This document shows positions 8,239 to 16,506 of a stretch of DNA of 64,000 bases, in pieces. The stretch's first letter is position 1. Every line of letters begins with the position of its first letter. The stretch covers positions 62,001 to 126,000 of the forward strand of contig NZ_AYSE01000007.1 in the NCBI RefSeq assembly GCF_000504165.1, read 5' to 3'. The notes beneath the pieces are model-generated. The model did not search any database. It was given only the letters and a program-made list of their open reading frames with translations, and was not told the origin of the DNA. The DNA comes from Bacillus sp. FJAT-14578 (lineage in GTDB: Bacteria; Bacillota; Bacilli; Bacillales; Bacillaceae_H). The position numbers were made by a program, and so were the translations under genes.

Positions 8239-8985
8239 ATGTTGTACATAACGAAGTTTATTTATGGGTTTTTGATGCCGCCGGGGATTTTTATTTTGGC
8301 GTTATTGTGGTTAAGTATCCGGTTGTATCGTCAGGGGAGATGGGAAGGAAAACTCCTGACTGCGGTGACAATCGGTTTATATGTATTTTCGACTCCGTAT
8401 GTGGGAGACCGGCTGATTCATTCATTGGAGGCACGGTATGAGCCGCCTGAGGTCATAAAAGGTGATGTCATCGTCATGCTTGGGGGCGGGGCGACGTCCG
8501 ATACGCCTGATATTACCGGGGAAGGCCATTTATCCGGCTCTGCTGCGAATCGCCTGTTGACGGCGGCAAGGCTTTATCATGAAACGAAGCTGCCGGTTAT
8601 TGTTTCGGGAGGTTCGGTTTACAGCGATTCGGGACTTGAAGCGGAAATCGCCAAACGTCAACTGATCGATTTAGGGGTGCCGAAAGAGAATATCCTGACC
8701 GAGACGAGAAGCTTGAACACGAAGCAAAATGCCCTTTATACGAAAGAAATCATGGAGGCGCAGAAATGGGAACGTCCGATTGTCGTCACCTCTGCGTTTC
8801 ATATGGAGAGGGCGGTGCGCAACTTTGCGCAAGCCGGGCTTGAAGCACAGCCGTACCCGACCGATTATAAAAAGAGCTTTGCCCTGGAAGCCCACCCGAA
8901 CAATTTTGTTCCGACGAGTTCCACTTACACGGGCATTGCCTTAAAAGAATATCTCGGGATTTTGACCCTGCCTTTACAATGGTGA
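8239..8985 (+). CDS. DUF218 / YdcF-ElyC-family protein
   Basis: A 248-residue protein with two N-terminal membrane segments (about residues 5-25 and 37-52) and an extracellular DUF218 domain. Domain motifs seen: DVIVMLGGGATSD, SGSAANRLLTAARLYHETK, PVIVSGG, TRSLNTKQNA and VVTSAFHMERAVRNF. Family members (SanA, ElyC, YdcF) act in envelope integrity or lipid-carrier recycling; the reaction is not settled. GGTGGAGGT lies about 10 bases before the ATG, and a TATAAT-like -10 (TATAATAAA at about 8211) lies just before that. The 3' end of this gene is duplicated in decayed form at 9560-9660. Confidence 0.85.
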   Translation: MLYITKFIYGFLMPPGIFILALLWLSIRLYRQGRWEGKLLTAVTIGLYVFSTPYVGDRLIHSLEARYEPPEVIKGDVIVMLGGGATSDTPDITGEGHLSGSAANRLLTAARLYHETKLPVIVSGGSVYSDSGLEAEIAKRQLIDLGVPKENILTETRSLNTKQNALYTKEIMEAQKWERPIVVTSAFHMERAVRNFAQAGLEAQPYPTDYKKSFALEAHPNNFVPTSSTYTGIALKEYLGILTLPLQW

Positions 8986-9003
8986 CCGTTTTTTGGTCAC
9001 CAT
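8979..9003 (+). terminator. Hairpin after DUF218 gene
   Basis: ATGGTGACC and GGTCACCAT pair across a GTTTTTT loop, overlapping the stop codon. It probably ends transcription, although the T-rich part is in the loop. Confidence 0.55.
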
Positions 9004-9126
9004 TATTGCCCTTTCCGTCTTAACTTTTGCCATATGGGCTCATTGGGGATATATGTTAAACTCATTATAAATTTTTGGCTTCTTTTCAAAGCTATAGTAT
9101 AGTAGTAGCTGGAGAGAGGAGTAAAA

Positions 9127-9555
9127 ATGAAATTCATAAAAATCTTATTCTTCTTTGTTCTTTTAGCTGTAATAGCGGGTGTCGGTGTTTACCATTTTGG
9201 GACAAAGGCCGCTTCGGATAAAGTCATGGATTATGTTTCAACAGAACTTGAAAACAGTGGAGAAATCGAAAAGGTGAAAGAAACCATTCAGAATGATCCA
9301 CAGTTACAGGCATTTATACAAGAAGGAAATCAACATGTTGATGAAAGCAAGCTGCCGTTCACAACGAAAGAAGAGGCCGTTAAAACAGTGGTCAAAAAGA
9401 TGGGCATAACTGAATTACAGTCCATTCAGTCGAAAGTAAAAGACGGAGTGACGGCAGAAGAAAAGCAGGAAATCTTGAATAAAGTCGAAAGTAAGTTAAC
9501 AGAAGATGAAATCCTCGCTTTGAAGGTTTTGGCGTATAAGGAATTAAATCAATGA
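9127..9555 (+). CDS. Exported or membrane-anchored small protein of unknown function
   Basis: 142 residues. A hydrophobic N-terminal segment (IKILFFFVLLAVIAGVGVYH, residues 4-23) is followed by an acidic-basic helical domain: DKVMDYVSTELENSGEIEKV and, later, SKVKDGVTAEEKQEILNKVE. Such proteins are widespread in Bacillus without known function. GGAGAGAGGAG lies right before the ATG, and a TATAGT -10-like element lies at about 9090. The gene lies between the intact DUF218 gene and a decayed copy of that gene's 3' end, so it may have been inserted between tandem duplicates. Confidence 0.7.
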   Translation: MKFIKILFFFVLLAVIAGVGVYHFGTKAASDKVMDYVSTELENSGEIEKVKETIQNDPQLQAFIQEGNQHVDESKLPFTTKEEAVKTVVKKMGITELQSIQSKVKDGVTAEEKQEILNKVESKLTEDEILALKVLAYKELNQ

Positions 9556-9559
9556 TGAC

Positions 9560-9660
9560 AGAGCGGTGCGCAACTTTGCGCAAGTGGGACTGGAGGCACG
9601 GCCGTACCTGACTGTTTACAAAAAGAGCTTTGCTCTGGAAGTCTACCCTAACCATTCAAA
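9560..9660 (+). pseudogene. Decayed duplicate of the 3' end of the DUF218 gene
   Basis: Starting a few bases after the preceding stop, this stretch reads RAVRNFAQVGLEARPYLTVY then KKSFALEVYPN. It closely matches the DUF218 protein's RAVRNFAQAGLEAQPYPTDY and KKSFALEAHPN, encoded at about 8809-8906. Long identical runs (GCGGTGCGCAACTTTGCGC; AAAAAGAGCTTTGC) show that the two stretches are copies. There is no start codon or upstream part; it ends by mutation near 9660. Confidence 0.85.
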
Positions 9661-9711
9661 AATATTAGCAGCCTCTCTTTTCATGCCTTCAATAATCTGA
9701 AAATATAACGT

Positions 9712-9739
9712 AGCCAAGAGGATTCCTCTTGGCTTTTTT
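9712..9739 (+). terminator. Intrinsic terminator
   Basis: AGCCAAGAGG-AT-TCCTCTTGGCT followed by TTTTT; a textbook terminator for the 9127 gene. Confidence 0.9.
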
Positions 9740-9795
9740 CTTTCCAAAAATGTATAATAAAGGAAACGCATGTTCGATATAAGGGGGTGGGACTA

Positions 9796-10995
9796 TTGCC
9801 AGAAACTTATTATAAAGGATTTAAATTTCGGTTATATCCGACGAATGAACAAGCGACCAAGATTAATAAAACGATTGGTTGTTGTCGTTATTCATACAAT
9901 TTGGCATTAAGGAAACAAATGGAGAAAGATTTATTGTGGTATGTAACCGAAGAAATGGTTCAAAACGGACAATTGCCTTCAAATGAATGGAAAGGTCCTC
10001 GATATAGTGCTGATGCGTCCATGAAAGACAATACCCAGTATAAAAACACGACTCCGTGGTTAAAAGAAGTGGATTCCACGGCCATTCAAAATACCATTCA
10101 AGATTTGGGTGAGGCCTATAAAGGCTACTATAAAAAGGAAAAAGGTAAACCTAAATTCAAATCCAAGAAAAACGACTTACAGTCGTATACCTCTAAATGT
10201 AACTACAATAAAGGTGTAGGAACAATACGAATCGAAGGAAACGTCATAACCCTACCAAAAATAGGAAGAGTTCGTTTTGCTAAATCCAGAGAAGTGACTG
10301 GTAAAATTGTGAGTGCAACGGTTAGAAGAACCCCTTCTGGTAAATACTTTGTGTCCGTTCTATCAAAAGTCACAAAAGAACCGACCCAACTAAGTTTCTT
10401 TAAAGTGGGGGTGGATGTAGGTTTGAAAGAATTTGCCACCCTTTCGAATGGCACGGTCATTCATAATCCTAAACATTTTTATCGTTTGGAAGAAACGTTA
10501 AAAAAAGAACAGCGTACCCTGTCTAGAAGAGTCATCGGCAGCAACAATTGGTATAAACAAAAGAAAAAAGTCGCCAGAGTCCACGAAAAAATGGCGAACG
10601 CTAGAGAAGATTTTTTGCAAAAAATCACAACCATGCTGGTGAACGAAAACCAAGTGATCAGCATTGAAGACATTCGAGTGAAAAATCTATTAAAAAATGG
10701 GCGTCTCGCGAAAGCTATCTCCGATGTTTCGTGGTCGGAGTTCAGAAGAATGTTAACCTACAAATGCGAATGGTACGATAAAACATTAGTCGTTGTAGGC
10801 TCAAATTATGCGTCTTCTCAGTTATGTCATTGCTGTGGGTATAAGAACAAGGCCACGAAGAATCTAGCTGTTCGTGAATGGGCATGTCCAAACTGTAAGG
10901 CAACACACGACCGCGATTTGAACGCTGCACGCAATATCTTAGCCGAAGGACTGAGAATTCTTTCCGAAATGGAATTAGTCGAACAAATTGTTTAA
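9796..10995 (+). CDS. tnpB: TnpB RNA-guided nuclease of an IS200/IS605-type element
   Basis: About 399 residues. A GTG at 9787 is possible, but AAGGGGGTG (9781-9789) fits a TTG start at 9796 (MPETYYKGFKFRLYP). TnpB uses an RNA from the element's right end to cut DNA that matches the guide next to a short motif. All catalytic parts are visible (numbered from TTG): RuvC-I Asp207 in GVDVGLKEF, RuvC-II Glu291 in ISIEDIRVKN, a CxxC...CxxC zinc finger (LCHCCGYK and CPNC), and the RuvC-III motif HDRDLNAARNI. An N-terminal helix-turn-helix (residues 1-45) is typical. No tnpA transposase gene lies beside it, so the element is of the solitary kind and can move only with help in trans. Confidence 0.95.
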   Translation: MPETYYKGFKFRLYPTNEQATKINKTIGCCRYSYNLALRKQMEKDLLWYVTEEMVQNGQLPSNEWKGPRYSADASMKDNTQYKNTTPWLKEVDSTAIQNTIQDLGEAYKGYYKKEKGKPKFKSKKNDLQSYTSKCNYNKGVGTIRIEGNVITLPKIGRVRFAKSREVTGKIVSATVRRTPSGKYFVSVLSKVTKEPTQLSFFKVGVDVGLKEFATLSNGTVIHNPKHFYRLEETLKKEQRTLSRRVIGSNNWYKQKKKVARVHEKMANAREDFLQKITTMLVNENQVISIEDIRVKNLLKNGRLAKAISDVSWSEFRRMLTYKCEWYDKTLVVVGSNYASSQLCHCCGYKNKATKNLAVREWACPNCKATHDRDLNAARNILAEGLRILSEMELVEQIV

Positions 10996-11179
10996 CCATT
11001 TCGTAACCGTGGGGCACACGGGGATAGCCTAATAAGGACCACTAGAGATGAGGTTCTTTTTGCAAGCCAAAGGCTTGTATGACATAGGAAAACTCGCAGC
11101 AGATAGAATGGGTGAAAGAAACTTCTATCTAACGGCATTGGGGTAGGAATCCAAATGTTTCAGCTGTGAGAGCAGTCAA
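10996..11179 (+). ncRNA. Probable TnpB guide (omega) RNA / element right end
   Basis: The 180 bases after tnpB carry structured sequence, including AACCGTGGGGCACACGGGG, GCAAGCCAAAGGCTTG and AGATAGAATGGG...TTCTATCT hairpins, and finish GAGAGCAGTCAA at 11168-11179. Elements of this family keep their omega RNA at the tnpB 3' end, with the guide being the flanking host DNA. The right boundary at about 11179 is set by the point where EAL-domain coding sequence starts. The left end was not found. Confidence 0.6.
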
Positions 11180-11576
11180 GGAAAGCGTGGCCATCAAAAA
11201 TATCGACGATGTCATCGAAAAGCTCGAAGCGTTGAAAAAAATCGGCATCGCCATTTCCATCGACGATTTCGGTTCCGGCTATTCGTCCTTGAGCTATTTG
11301 AAAAAGCTGCCGATTGACACGCTCAAAATCGACCGTTCCTTCATTCTCGATTTAAGCGAAGACCAGCGGGAAACATCGATTGTCCGGGCCATCATCGCCC
11401 TCGCCCAAAGCTTGAATCTATCGGTCGTCGCTGAAGGGGTCGAGCTCTCGGAGCAAGTGAAAATCCTTGAAGACGAAAACTGCCACGAAGTGCAGGGCTA
11501 CTATTTCAGCAAGCCGCTCGCCGTCGGGCATTTTGAAGAGTGGTATGAACAGAGTAAAGCGAAAGTTCTCTCATGA
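11180..11576 (+). pseudogene. EAL-domain (c-di-GMP phosphodiesterase) gene fragment
   Basis: This is the C-terminal half of an EAL domain, which hydrolyses cyclic di-GMP. Seen: SVAIKNIDD, the metal-binding DDFGSGYSSL, PIDTLKIDRSF, VVAEGVE and the C-terminal QGYYFSKPL. The fragment begins in the middle of the conserved ELTES segment, exactly where the TnpB element ends; the EAL motif and everything upstream are missing. The missing 5' half is not found on the other side of tnpB, so a deletion accompanied or followed the insertion. A GTG at 11166, in element sequence, would give a 136-residue product, but that lacks half the active site. Confidence 0.88.
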
Positions 11577-11594
11577 TCAATCAAGTACAGACAG

Positions 11595-11629
11595 AAGGAC
11601 CGTCTCTTACAGAAGAACGGTCCTTTTCT
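11595..11629 (+). terminator. Intrinsic terminator after EAL remnant
   Basis: AAGGACCGT (11595-11603) pairs with ACGGTCCTT (11617-11625), followed by TTCTTCGTTTTTT. Confidence 0.75.
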
Positions 11630-11636
11630 TCGTTTT

Positions 11637-11870
11637 TTAGAAATGCTCTTGGTTCGTTTCCACCCAATCCGAATACAATCCGCTGCCATTGCAGCCATGG
11701 CAATCGAACGGAGCGGTATACACGGAACCCATGGCAGGATAGACCGCGCTGTACGTCATCGGAAACCCGCGTCCATTACACTCCGGACATTTGCCCCGTG
11801 CCTCCATATCAGCCCGGTGTTTTTCCTCTCGTTGTGCTTGCCAATTGGTTATCGCATCAAATAATCCCAC
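11637..11870 (-). CDS. Small zinc-ribbon-like protein
   Basis: A minus-strand gene whose most likely start is GTG at 11870, because GAGGTGAT lies just upstream; the ATG at 11888 would put the ribosome site inside the gene. The product (77 residues from the GTG) starts (M)GLFDAITNWQAQREEKHRAD and carries two Cys pairs, KCPECNGRGF and DCHGCNGSGLYSDW, in the CxxCxGxG style of DnaJ-type zinc-binding repeats. It probably binds one zinc and acts as a small adaptor; the function is unknown. It sits alone between the EAL remnant and yrdB. Cysteine spacing and codon pattern make it likely genuine. Confidence 0.7.
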   Translation of the reverse strand: MGLFDAITNWQAQREEKHRADMEARGKCPECNGRGFPMTYSAVYPAMGSVYTAPFDCHGCNGSGLYSDWVETNQEHF

Positions 11871-12046
11871 TACCATCACCTCAAACATCCTTTTTCCTTA
11901 GCTTGCGCCAAAAATGGGTTTTTATTCCTGTTTGGAGGTGAGAAGAAAGCCAACCTTCAAAAGGAATGGTTTCGGGACTAAATGAAGGGTTACGAACATA
12001 CTTGTAGAATGTATTCACTATTATAAATAGGCAAGGAGTACATTAT

Positions 12047-12385
12047 ATGGTCATATTGCAATACACAAATCTGGCATTACGGTTTTTCCTCGAATTATGT
12101 GCCTTGATGGCGCTCGGGTATTGGGGATTTCAAACGGGAAAAGGAGTCATGTTGAAGTGGCTCTTAGGAATCGGAGCGCCGCTGTTAACGGCGGTTATGT
12201 GGGGCACGTTCGGGTCGCCAAATGCGGCAGTGAAGCTGTCGGCACCATTGCATGTACTGCTGGAGGTGCTGGTCTTCGGCCTGCCTGCCGTGGCGCTGTT
12301 TGCTGCTGGGAAACCGACATGGGCCTGGATATTTGCCATCACCGTCATCATCAACCGTGCGCTTATGTATGTTTGGGGACAATGA
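12047..12385 (+). CDS. yrdB: YrdB-family membrane protein (DUF2568)
   Basis: A 112-residue protein with four predicted membrane segments (about 5-27, 38-55, 64-84, 90-108). It carries the family signature: LALRFFLELCALMALGYWGF at the start, a GxGxPLLTAVMWGTFGSP stretch, and LHVLLEVLVFGLPAVALF. YrdB of Bacillus subtilis has this length and pattern. The function is unknown. CAAGGAG precedes the ATG at 12047. It is monocistronic and converges on the acyltransferase gene across a shared bidirectional terminator. Confidence 0.9.
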   Translation: MVILQYTNLALRFFLELCALMALGYWGFQTGKGVMLKWLLGIGAPLLTAVMWGTFGSPNAAVKLSAPLHVLLEVLVFGLPAVALFAAGKPTWAWIFAITVIINRALMYVWGQ

Positions 12386-12389
12386 AAAA

Positions 12390-12438
12390 AAAGAAAGGAT
12401 AGAGAACCAGATGAGTTCTGATTTTCTATCCTTTCTTT
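12390..12438. terminator. Bidirectional terminator
   Basis: AAAGAAAGGATAG (12390-12402) pairs with CTATCCTTTCTTT (12426-12438), with A-rich sequence on one side and T-rich on the other; it serves both convergent genes. Confidence 0.85.
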
Positions 12439-12448
12439 ATATAAAGCG

Positions 12449-13549
12449 TTAAGCTGCCTTCCTTGCTTCCTTAATCGTTTCTACTCTCTGTTTCTTCTTG
12501 GTTCCGACTCCGACCTTCCCGACAATATAGTGACCGTACGGAATACGGTTCAACATATAGGTGACGATAATCGGAAGGACGACGCCTGCTAAAAAGAAGG
12601 CAGGGACGAGTACAAAGACGTTGTCCGTTTTGAGCCAATCGTTCGCATGCAGTGACAGCACATGCTGGAAAAACGGATGAAGCAAGTAGATGCCGAATGA
12701 ATATTGGCTGACGGTGGCGAGCAATAACGGGATATCCTTCACGCGAGAAGCGAAGGACACGATAATTACCATGACGACCATCGTCAAAAAGATCATATCG
12801 AATCGTTTTGAACTGATGTCCCCAATCGTTTCTGTCCAATAAAGGGTCAGCACAAGAGCCGCCGCCCCGATGAATAATGGCGCATGCCATTTGCGTGTAG
12901 ACGCAATGAACCGTTTAAAGGCATCAAAATGGCGCCCTGCATAATAGCCCGCGACAAAATAGAACAACCATCCGAAAAACGGCAGAATCGTCAAACGGGT
13001 CCAGACAATAGGAGGAACATTGAATGCTTCCGGTTCGTTCAAATTGAAAAACGCCAAATAAGCGATGTTAATGACCAATGCCGCCAATAGGACGGCTTTC
13101 ATATTCGCTTTTCGCAAAAAGCGGTCAAGCAAAAGGTGAAGAATATAAAACTGAAAAATGATCAAAATAAAATAACCATGATAAGCGCCGAAAAATACAT
13201 GCTCTCCCCATTTGGAAAGAACGGAGTCCAAACCGTGATTATGTTGGTACACCCATGCATAAAACAGCCCCATGATGATATATGGAAGTAAAATGAATTT
13301 TACGCGTTTGCGGAAAAAACCTTTTCTCACCCCGTCGCGATAGCGGTAGGCGATGAGAAATTCAGAAATGAACACGAACATCGGCGTTCCGTACATCATC
13401 AACAACTGCAGGGAACGCAACCCCATTGATGTCACGGATTCCGGATCAGGACTGGCGACCAGCATCGTCGACGAGATCGCATGAAGCAACACGACCGTCA
13501 AGCAGGCGATACTGCGAAGCCAAAATACTTCGTTCATTGTTTGTTTCAT
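12449..13549 (-). CDS. Acyltransferase-3 family membrane protein
   Basis: About 366 residues. The start MKQTMNEVFWLRSIACLTVV is chosen because GGAGGTG lies 7 bases upstream; longer GTG/ATG starts further up lack a ribosome site. It is a member of the Acyl_transf_3/OatA-type integral membrane O-acyltransferases: an RSIACLTVVLLHAISS first segment with the conserved R and H, about ten hydrophobic segments, and SQYSFGIYLLHPFFQHVL near the C-terminus. There is no extracellular SGNH domain. It resembles YkrP of B. subtilis. It probably transfers acetyl groups to a cell-surface sugar or teichoic acid; the substrate is unknown. The basic cytoplasmic tail ends KKKQRVETIKEARKAA. Confidence 0.88.
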   Translation of the reverse strand: MKQTMNEVFWLRSIACLTVVLLHAISSTMLVASPDPESVTSMGLRSLQLLMMYGTPMFVFISEFLIAYRYRDGVRKGFFRKRVKFILLPYIIMGLFYAWVYQHNHGLDSVLSKWGEHVFFGAYHGYFILIIFQFYILHLLLDRFLRKANMKAVLLAALVINIAYLAFFNLNEPEAFNVPPIVWTRLTILPFFGWLFYFVAGYYAGRHFDAFKRFIASTRKWHAPLFIGAAALVLTLYWTETIGDISSKRFDMIFLTMVVMVIIVSFASRVKDIPLLLATVSQYSFGIYLLHPFFQHVLSLHANDWLKTDNVFVLVPAFFLAGVVLPIIVTYMLNRIPYGHYIVGKVGVGTKKKQRVETIKEARKAA

Positions 13550-13757
13550 AAAGCGCACCTCCGTTCTAGTGATAAACTCTAGCATTCCAGTGGCTCTGTC
13601 CATTGTAACATAGGACTTCTCTTCTTTGATTCGACAATTTTTGACAATAGATTCATAAATGATAACGGCCGATATCACGAATCAACAATACAGTCTCTAT
13701 TATGAACGTCTGAACCGGCATAACAAAAGAGGACAACTTCATAGCTACGATGGTCAT

Positions 13758-13793
13758 AAAAACAGTCTCTCTGATTCAGAGAGACTGTTTTTG
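13758..13793. terminator. Symmetric hairpin in the acyltransferase-amidase gap
   Basis: AAAAACAGTCTCTCTGA and TCAGAGAGACTGTTTTT form a perfect 17-bp stem. No gene ends beside it, so what it terminates is unclear. The rest of 13550-14028 holds the ribosome site of the acyltransferase gene and AT-rich promoter-like sequence before the amidase; no gene is seen. Confidence 0.7.
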
Positions 13794-14028
13794 TATCCAT
13801 TTTTCATAAAGAAAAGAAAATCAGCCGCTTCATTGACAAATTCTTTCTGTTTTCTATGAACTAAGATATATATTTGTCAGCGTTCAAAACATAGACGTAG
13901 AGATTTTGAATCAAAAGTGCAAAAGACCTCCATAAAGACACCCACCCGAACGAATTCTGTTTTGTTTTCAATGCCTTCTTTCTTGAGAAAGCGTTGAAGA
14001 TGTAACCATCAAGGGAGGATTAGACAGA

Positions 14029-15444
14029 ATGAGGTTTTTGGAGAAAGTGAAACAGGCATGGTCTTTGCCGAAGAAAATTCTGGGCTTAACGGCCTTAGGA
14101 ATTTTTGCTGGAATGTATGCCGCTGGAGGTGCCCACGCTGAATTTAGTGATCTTAACAAAACAGAAGCGGGCGGTGCCGAGGTTTTTTATTTGTATGACC
14201 GTGATATTATCAACGGCTATTCGGATGGGACCTTCCGTCCAGATAACGATGTAACGCGGAGACAAGCGGTCGTCATGTTGGGAAGGGCGTTGAATTGGGA
14301 TATTTCCCAGACGAACACCTCGCCTTTTAAGGATGTTCCCGCCAATAGCGACGACAACCGCTATATTATAGAAGCCGCTAAAAAAGGAATCATTTCAGGC
14401 TATGAGGACGGCACATTCCGTCCTGACAATGTGTTGACGAGAGGTCAAATGTCGGCTATCTTGCAACGGGAGTTTACATATCAAACACACTTCACCATTC
14501 CGTACATCGATGTCAAAAATACGCATTGGGCTTATGCGGACATCCAGGCACTGTCTTCTAACGGAATTGTGACGGGGTATGCGGACAACACGTTCAAACC
14601 GCAGCAAAACACAACGAGAAAGCATTACAGCATGATGCTGGCCCGAACATTGGAACCTTCTTTTAAACCGCCCATGTATATGAAGGTTCGCGCAGGAACG
14701 GTTTCATTGACTGTACGCAGTCAGCCGAACACGACGAGCTCCATCACAGGAACGTTGTATGAAAAAGCTCTTGTGCAAATCACACCATCAAGCACAAAAG
14801 GGTGGGTAAAGGTAACTTATAAAGATATTAGCGGGTATGTGCCGGTTAGTAATCTCGAGTATTACCGGTTAAAAGGTCTTCCATTAGAAAAAAGAGTCGT
14901 CGTAGTCGATGCAGGGCACGGCGGAACGGACAGCGGTGCCGTCTATGGGTCTTTAGTTGAAAAAAACATCAATTTGAAGACATCTTACTATTTGAAAACA
15001 GAGCTTGAAAAGAAAGGGGCTACCGTCTATTTGAGCCGCCCTGAAGATAAGTTTGTGACACTGAATGACCGAGCCATCTTCTCTGCACCGAGAAGAGCGG
15101 ATATCTTTATCAGCATTCATATGAACTCAACCGCTTCACATGAGGCGAGCGGGACTGAAACGTACTACAACGATCAAGTGTACAAGGACGATGTAAACCC
15201 ATATCCGGAAGAAAGCAAAAAGTTGGCCTATGCCCTTCAAGTGCAGCTGGACAAGCTCCCGACGAAAAACAGGGGCATTAAGCAAAATGAATTTTATGTT
15301 CTCAGAAAAAATACCGTGCCGGCTGTATTGATCGAGCTTGCTTTCCTTGACAGCCCGTACGACTCGAAATATTTGGCCGACAGCAATTTCCTGCGTCAGT
15401 CAGCCATTTATATGGGTGACGGGGTCGTCAACTATTTCAAATAA
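14029..15444 (+). CDS. S-layer-anchored N-acetylmuramoyl-L-alanine amidase
   Basis: A 471-residue secreted cell-wall hydrolase that cuts the bond between muramic acid and L-alanine in peptidoglycan. Order of parts: signal peptide (residues 1-37, cleavage after AHA); three SLH modules (about 39-85, 100-147, 158-206, with repeats such as GYSDGTFRPDNDVTR and GYEDGTFRPDNVLTR), which bind pyruvylated secondary cell-wall polymer; an SH3b module (about 222-280); and a zinc amidase domain (Amidase_3, 288-471). Metal and catalytic residues are present: His297 in DAGHGG, Glu311 in VEKNIN, His364 in SIHMN and Glu436 in LIELAF. AGGGAGG precedes the ATG. It is a single gene closed by its own terminator. 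Confidence 0.95.
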   Translation: MRFLEKVKQAWSLPKKILGLTALGIFAGMYAAGGAHAEFSDLNKTEAGGAEVFYLYDRDIINGYSDGTFRPDNDVTRRQAVVMLGRALNWDISQTNTSPFKDVPANSDDNRYIIEAAKKGIISGYEDGTFRPDNVLTRGQMSAILQREFTYQTHFTIPYIDVKNTHWAYADIQALSSNGIVTGYADNTFKPQQNTTRKHYSMMLARTLEPSFKPPMYMKVRAGTVSLTVRSQPNTTSSITGTLYEKALVQITPSSTKGWVKVTYKDISGYVPVSNLEYYRLKGLPLEKRVVVVDAGHGGTDSGAVYGSLVEKNINLKTSYYLKTELEKKGATVYLSRPEDKFVTLNDRAIFSAPRRADIFISIHMNSTASHEASGTETYYNDQVYKDDVNPYPEESKKLAYALQVQLDKLPTKNRGIKQNEFYVLRKNTVPAVLIELAFLDSPYDSKYLADSNFLRQSAIYMGDGVVNYFK

Positions 15445-15460
15445 TATGGTCATGTAAACA

Positions 15461-15497
15461 AAAACGGTCTCTCCACATCGGAGGGACCGTTTTTTGT
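15461..15497 (+). terminator. Intrinsic terminator of the amidase gene
   Basis: AAAACGGTC...CTCC pairs with GGAG...GACCGTTTT (15461-15492), ending in TTTTTTG. Confidence 0.85.
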
Positions 15498-15541
15498 TTA
15501 AAGATAAGAAAGAGTCTCTTTTTTCGACAAGTACTGATTGA

Positions 15542-15991
15542 TCAATTCCTCTTTCGTCTTCGATTGATTTGATACAAAATCATCATCACCACCACACCGC
15601 TTGCCGTATCAAGCAGCACATCCGTCAATCGTCCGTCACGGTTCAAAATGAACGCCTGGTGAACTTCATCCGTCAACGCGAACAATCCCGTCAGCAAGAC
15701 CGCCCACACATATCGTCCTTTTTTCTTCGGCAAATTCCAATAAAACAAAAGTGTAAGCAACCCGAAAAAGGTGATATGGGCTGTTTTACGCGCGAGAAAT
15801 TCTGCTTTATCACTAAAGCGGACAGGATGGTAAAATCGGCTCCCCGGTTCCAAAATCGATGAAAGGGTGACGCCCTCCTTCAATGCCGGCAGGGACACCC
15901 ATGTTGCAGGGTCTGTTGCCCGCAGCCCCGGCGTGTTCGACGTATAAAAAATAGAAAGCATTAACAAGATCAATAATCCTTTGCGCATCAT
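15542..15991 (-). CDS. VanZ-family membrane protein
   Basis: A 149-residue protein with four hydrophobic segments. The second half is typical VanZ-like: DKAEFLARKTAHITFFGLLT, a central LLTGLFALTDEVHQAFIL stretch with the conserved D-E-x-H-Q, and RLTDVLLDTASGVVV. VanZ of Enterococcus gives low-level teicoplanin resistance by an unknown mechanism; Bacillus homologues have no proven role. The C-terminus NRRRKRN is cytoplasmic and basic. It is monocistronic on the minus strand. Confidence 0.88.
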   Translation of the reverse strand: MMRKGLLILLMLSIFYTSNTPGLRATDPATWVSLPALKEGVTLSSILEPGSRFYHPVRFSDKAEFLARKTAHITFFGLLTLLFYWNLPKKKGRYVWAVLLTGLFALTDEVHQAFILNRDGRLTDVLLDTASGVVVMMILYQINRRRKRN

Positions 15992-16086
15992 CTGTTCCTT
16001 TTCTCTGTAAATTCCATTTCATCATTCCATATTGGAGACTCAAAAACGGGTGATTCAGACATTCTTAATCTACCTTCAAAGGTTTT

Positions 16087-16155
16087 CACAGGCGGCTTCA
16101 GTCGCCTGTGTCTCCCTGTGGATATGGGAGTTCTTTTCCCATATCCACAGGGAGA
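16087..16155. other. Two adjacent perfect hairpins
   Basis: CACAGGCG-loop-CGCCTGTG (16087-16110) is followed at once by a 19-bp stem, TCTCCCTGTGGATATGGGA against TCCCATATCCACAGGGAGA (16111-16155), with a loop of about 7 bases. It lies in a 515-bp gap (15992-16506) with no gene. It may end minus-strand transcripts or be a small repeat element. The rest of the gap is AT-rich and probably holds the promoter of the polysaccharide locus. Confidence 0.7.
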
Positions 16156-16506
16156 ATGCTGTCGTTATTGTAGCCCATCTTCTCTGTCCTGACAAACCTT
16201 TTGAACGCCGATTCCCAAAGAAGGACATAAAAAGTGATCGTTTTAGCCTTTCAATTTTGGTCAAGACCGAATGTTTTGAGGTTTCACCTATCTGTATGGT
16301 AAAAAAACTCCTTTTTCGACATTTTTCACCCATACCCGTTTCTTTCGACCTATGTTATTCTAAAAAAAGGAATTTTTATTTGTAAATCTACATAAATCTA
16401 CACGAACCATTCGAAGCGAATGAAAACATCTCTGTCATATGTAGAAGCATGAACAGAAAACCATGAATCAGGTTAACGATTCAAGCTGATAGATAGAGGA
16501 CAGGGG

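Noticed and set aside
13850-14028. Possible additional small gene before the amidase
   Set aside because: No frame with a start and ribosome site; the sequence looks like promoter and leader.
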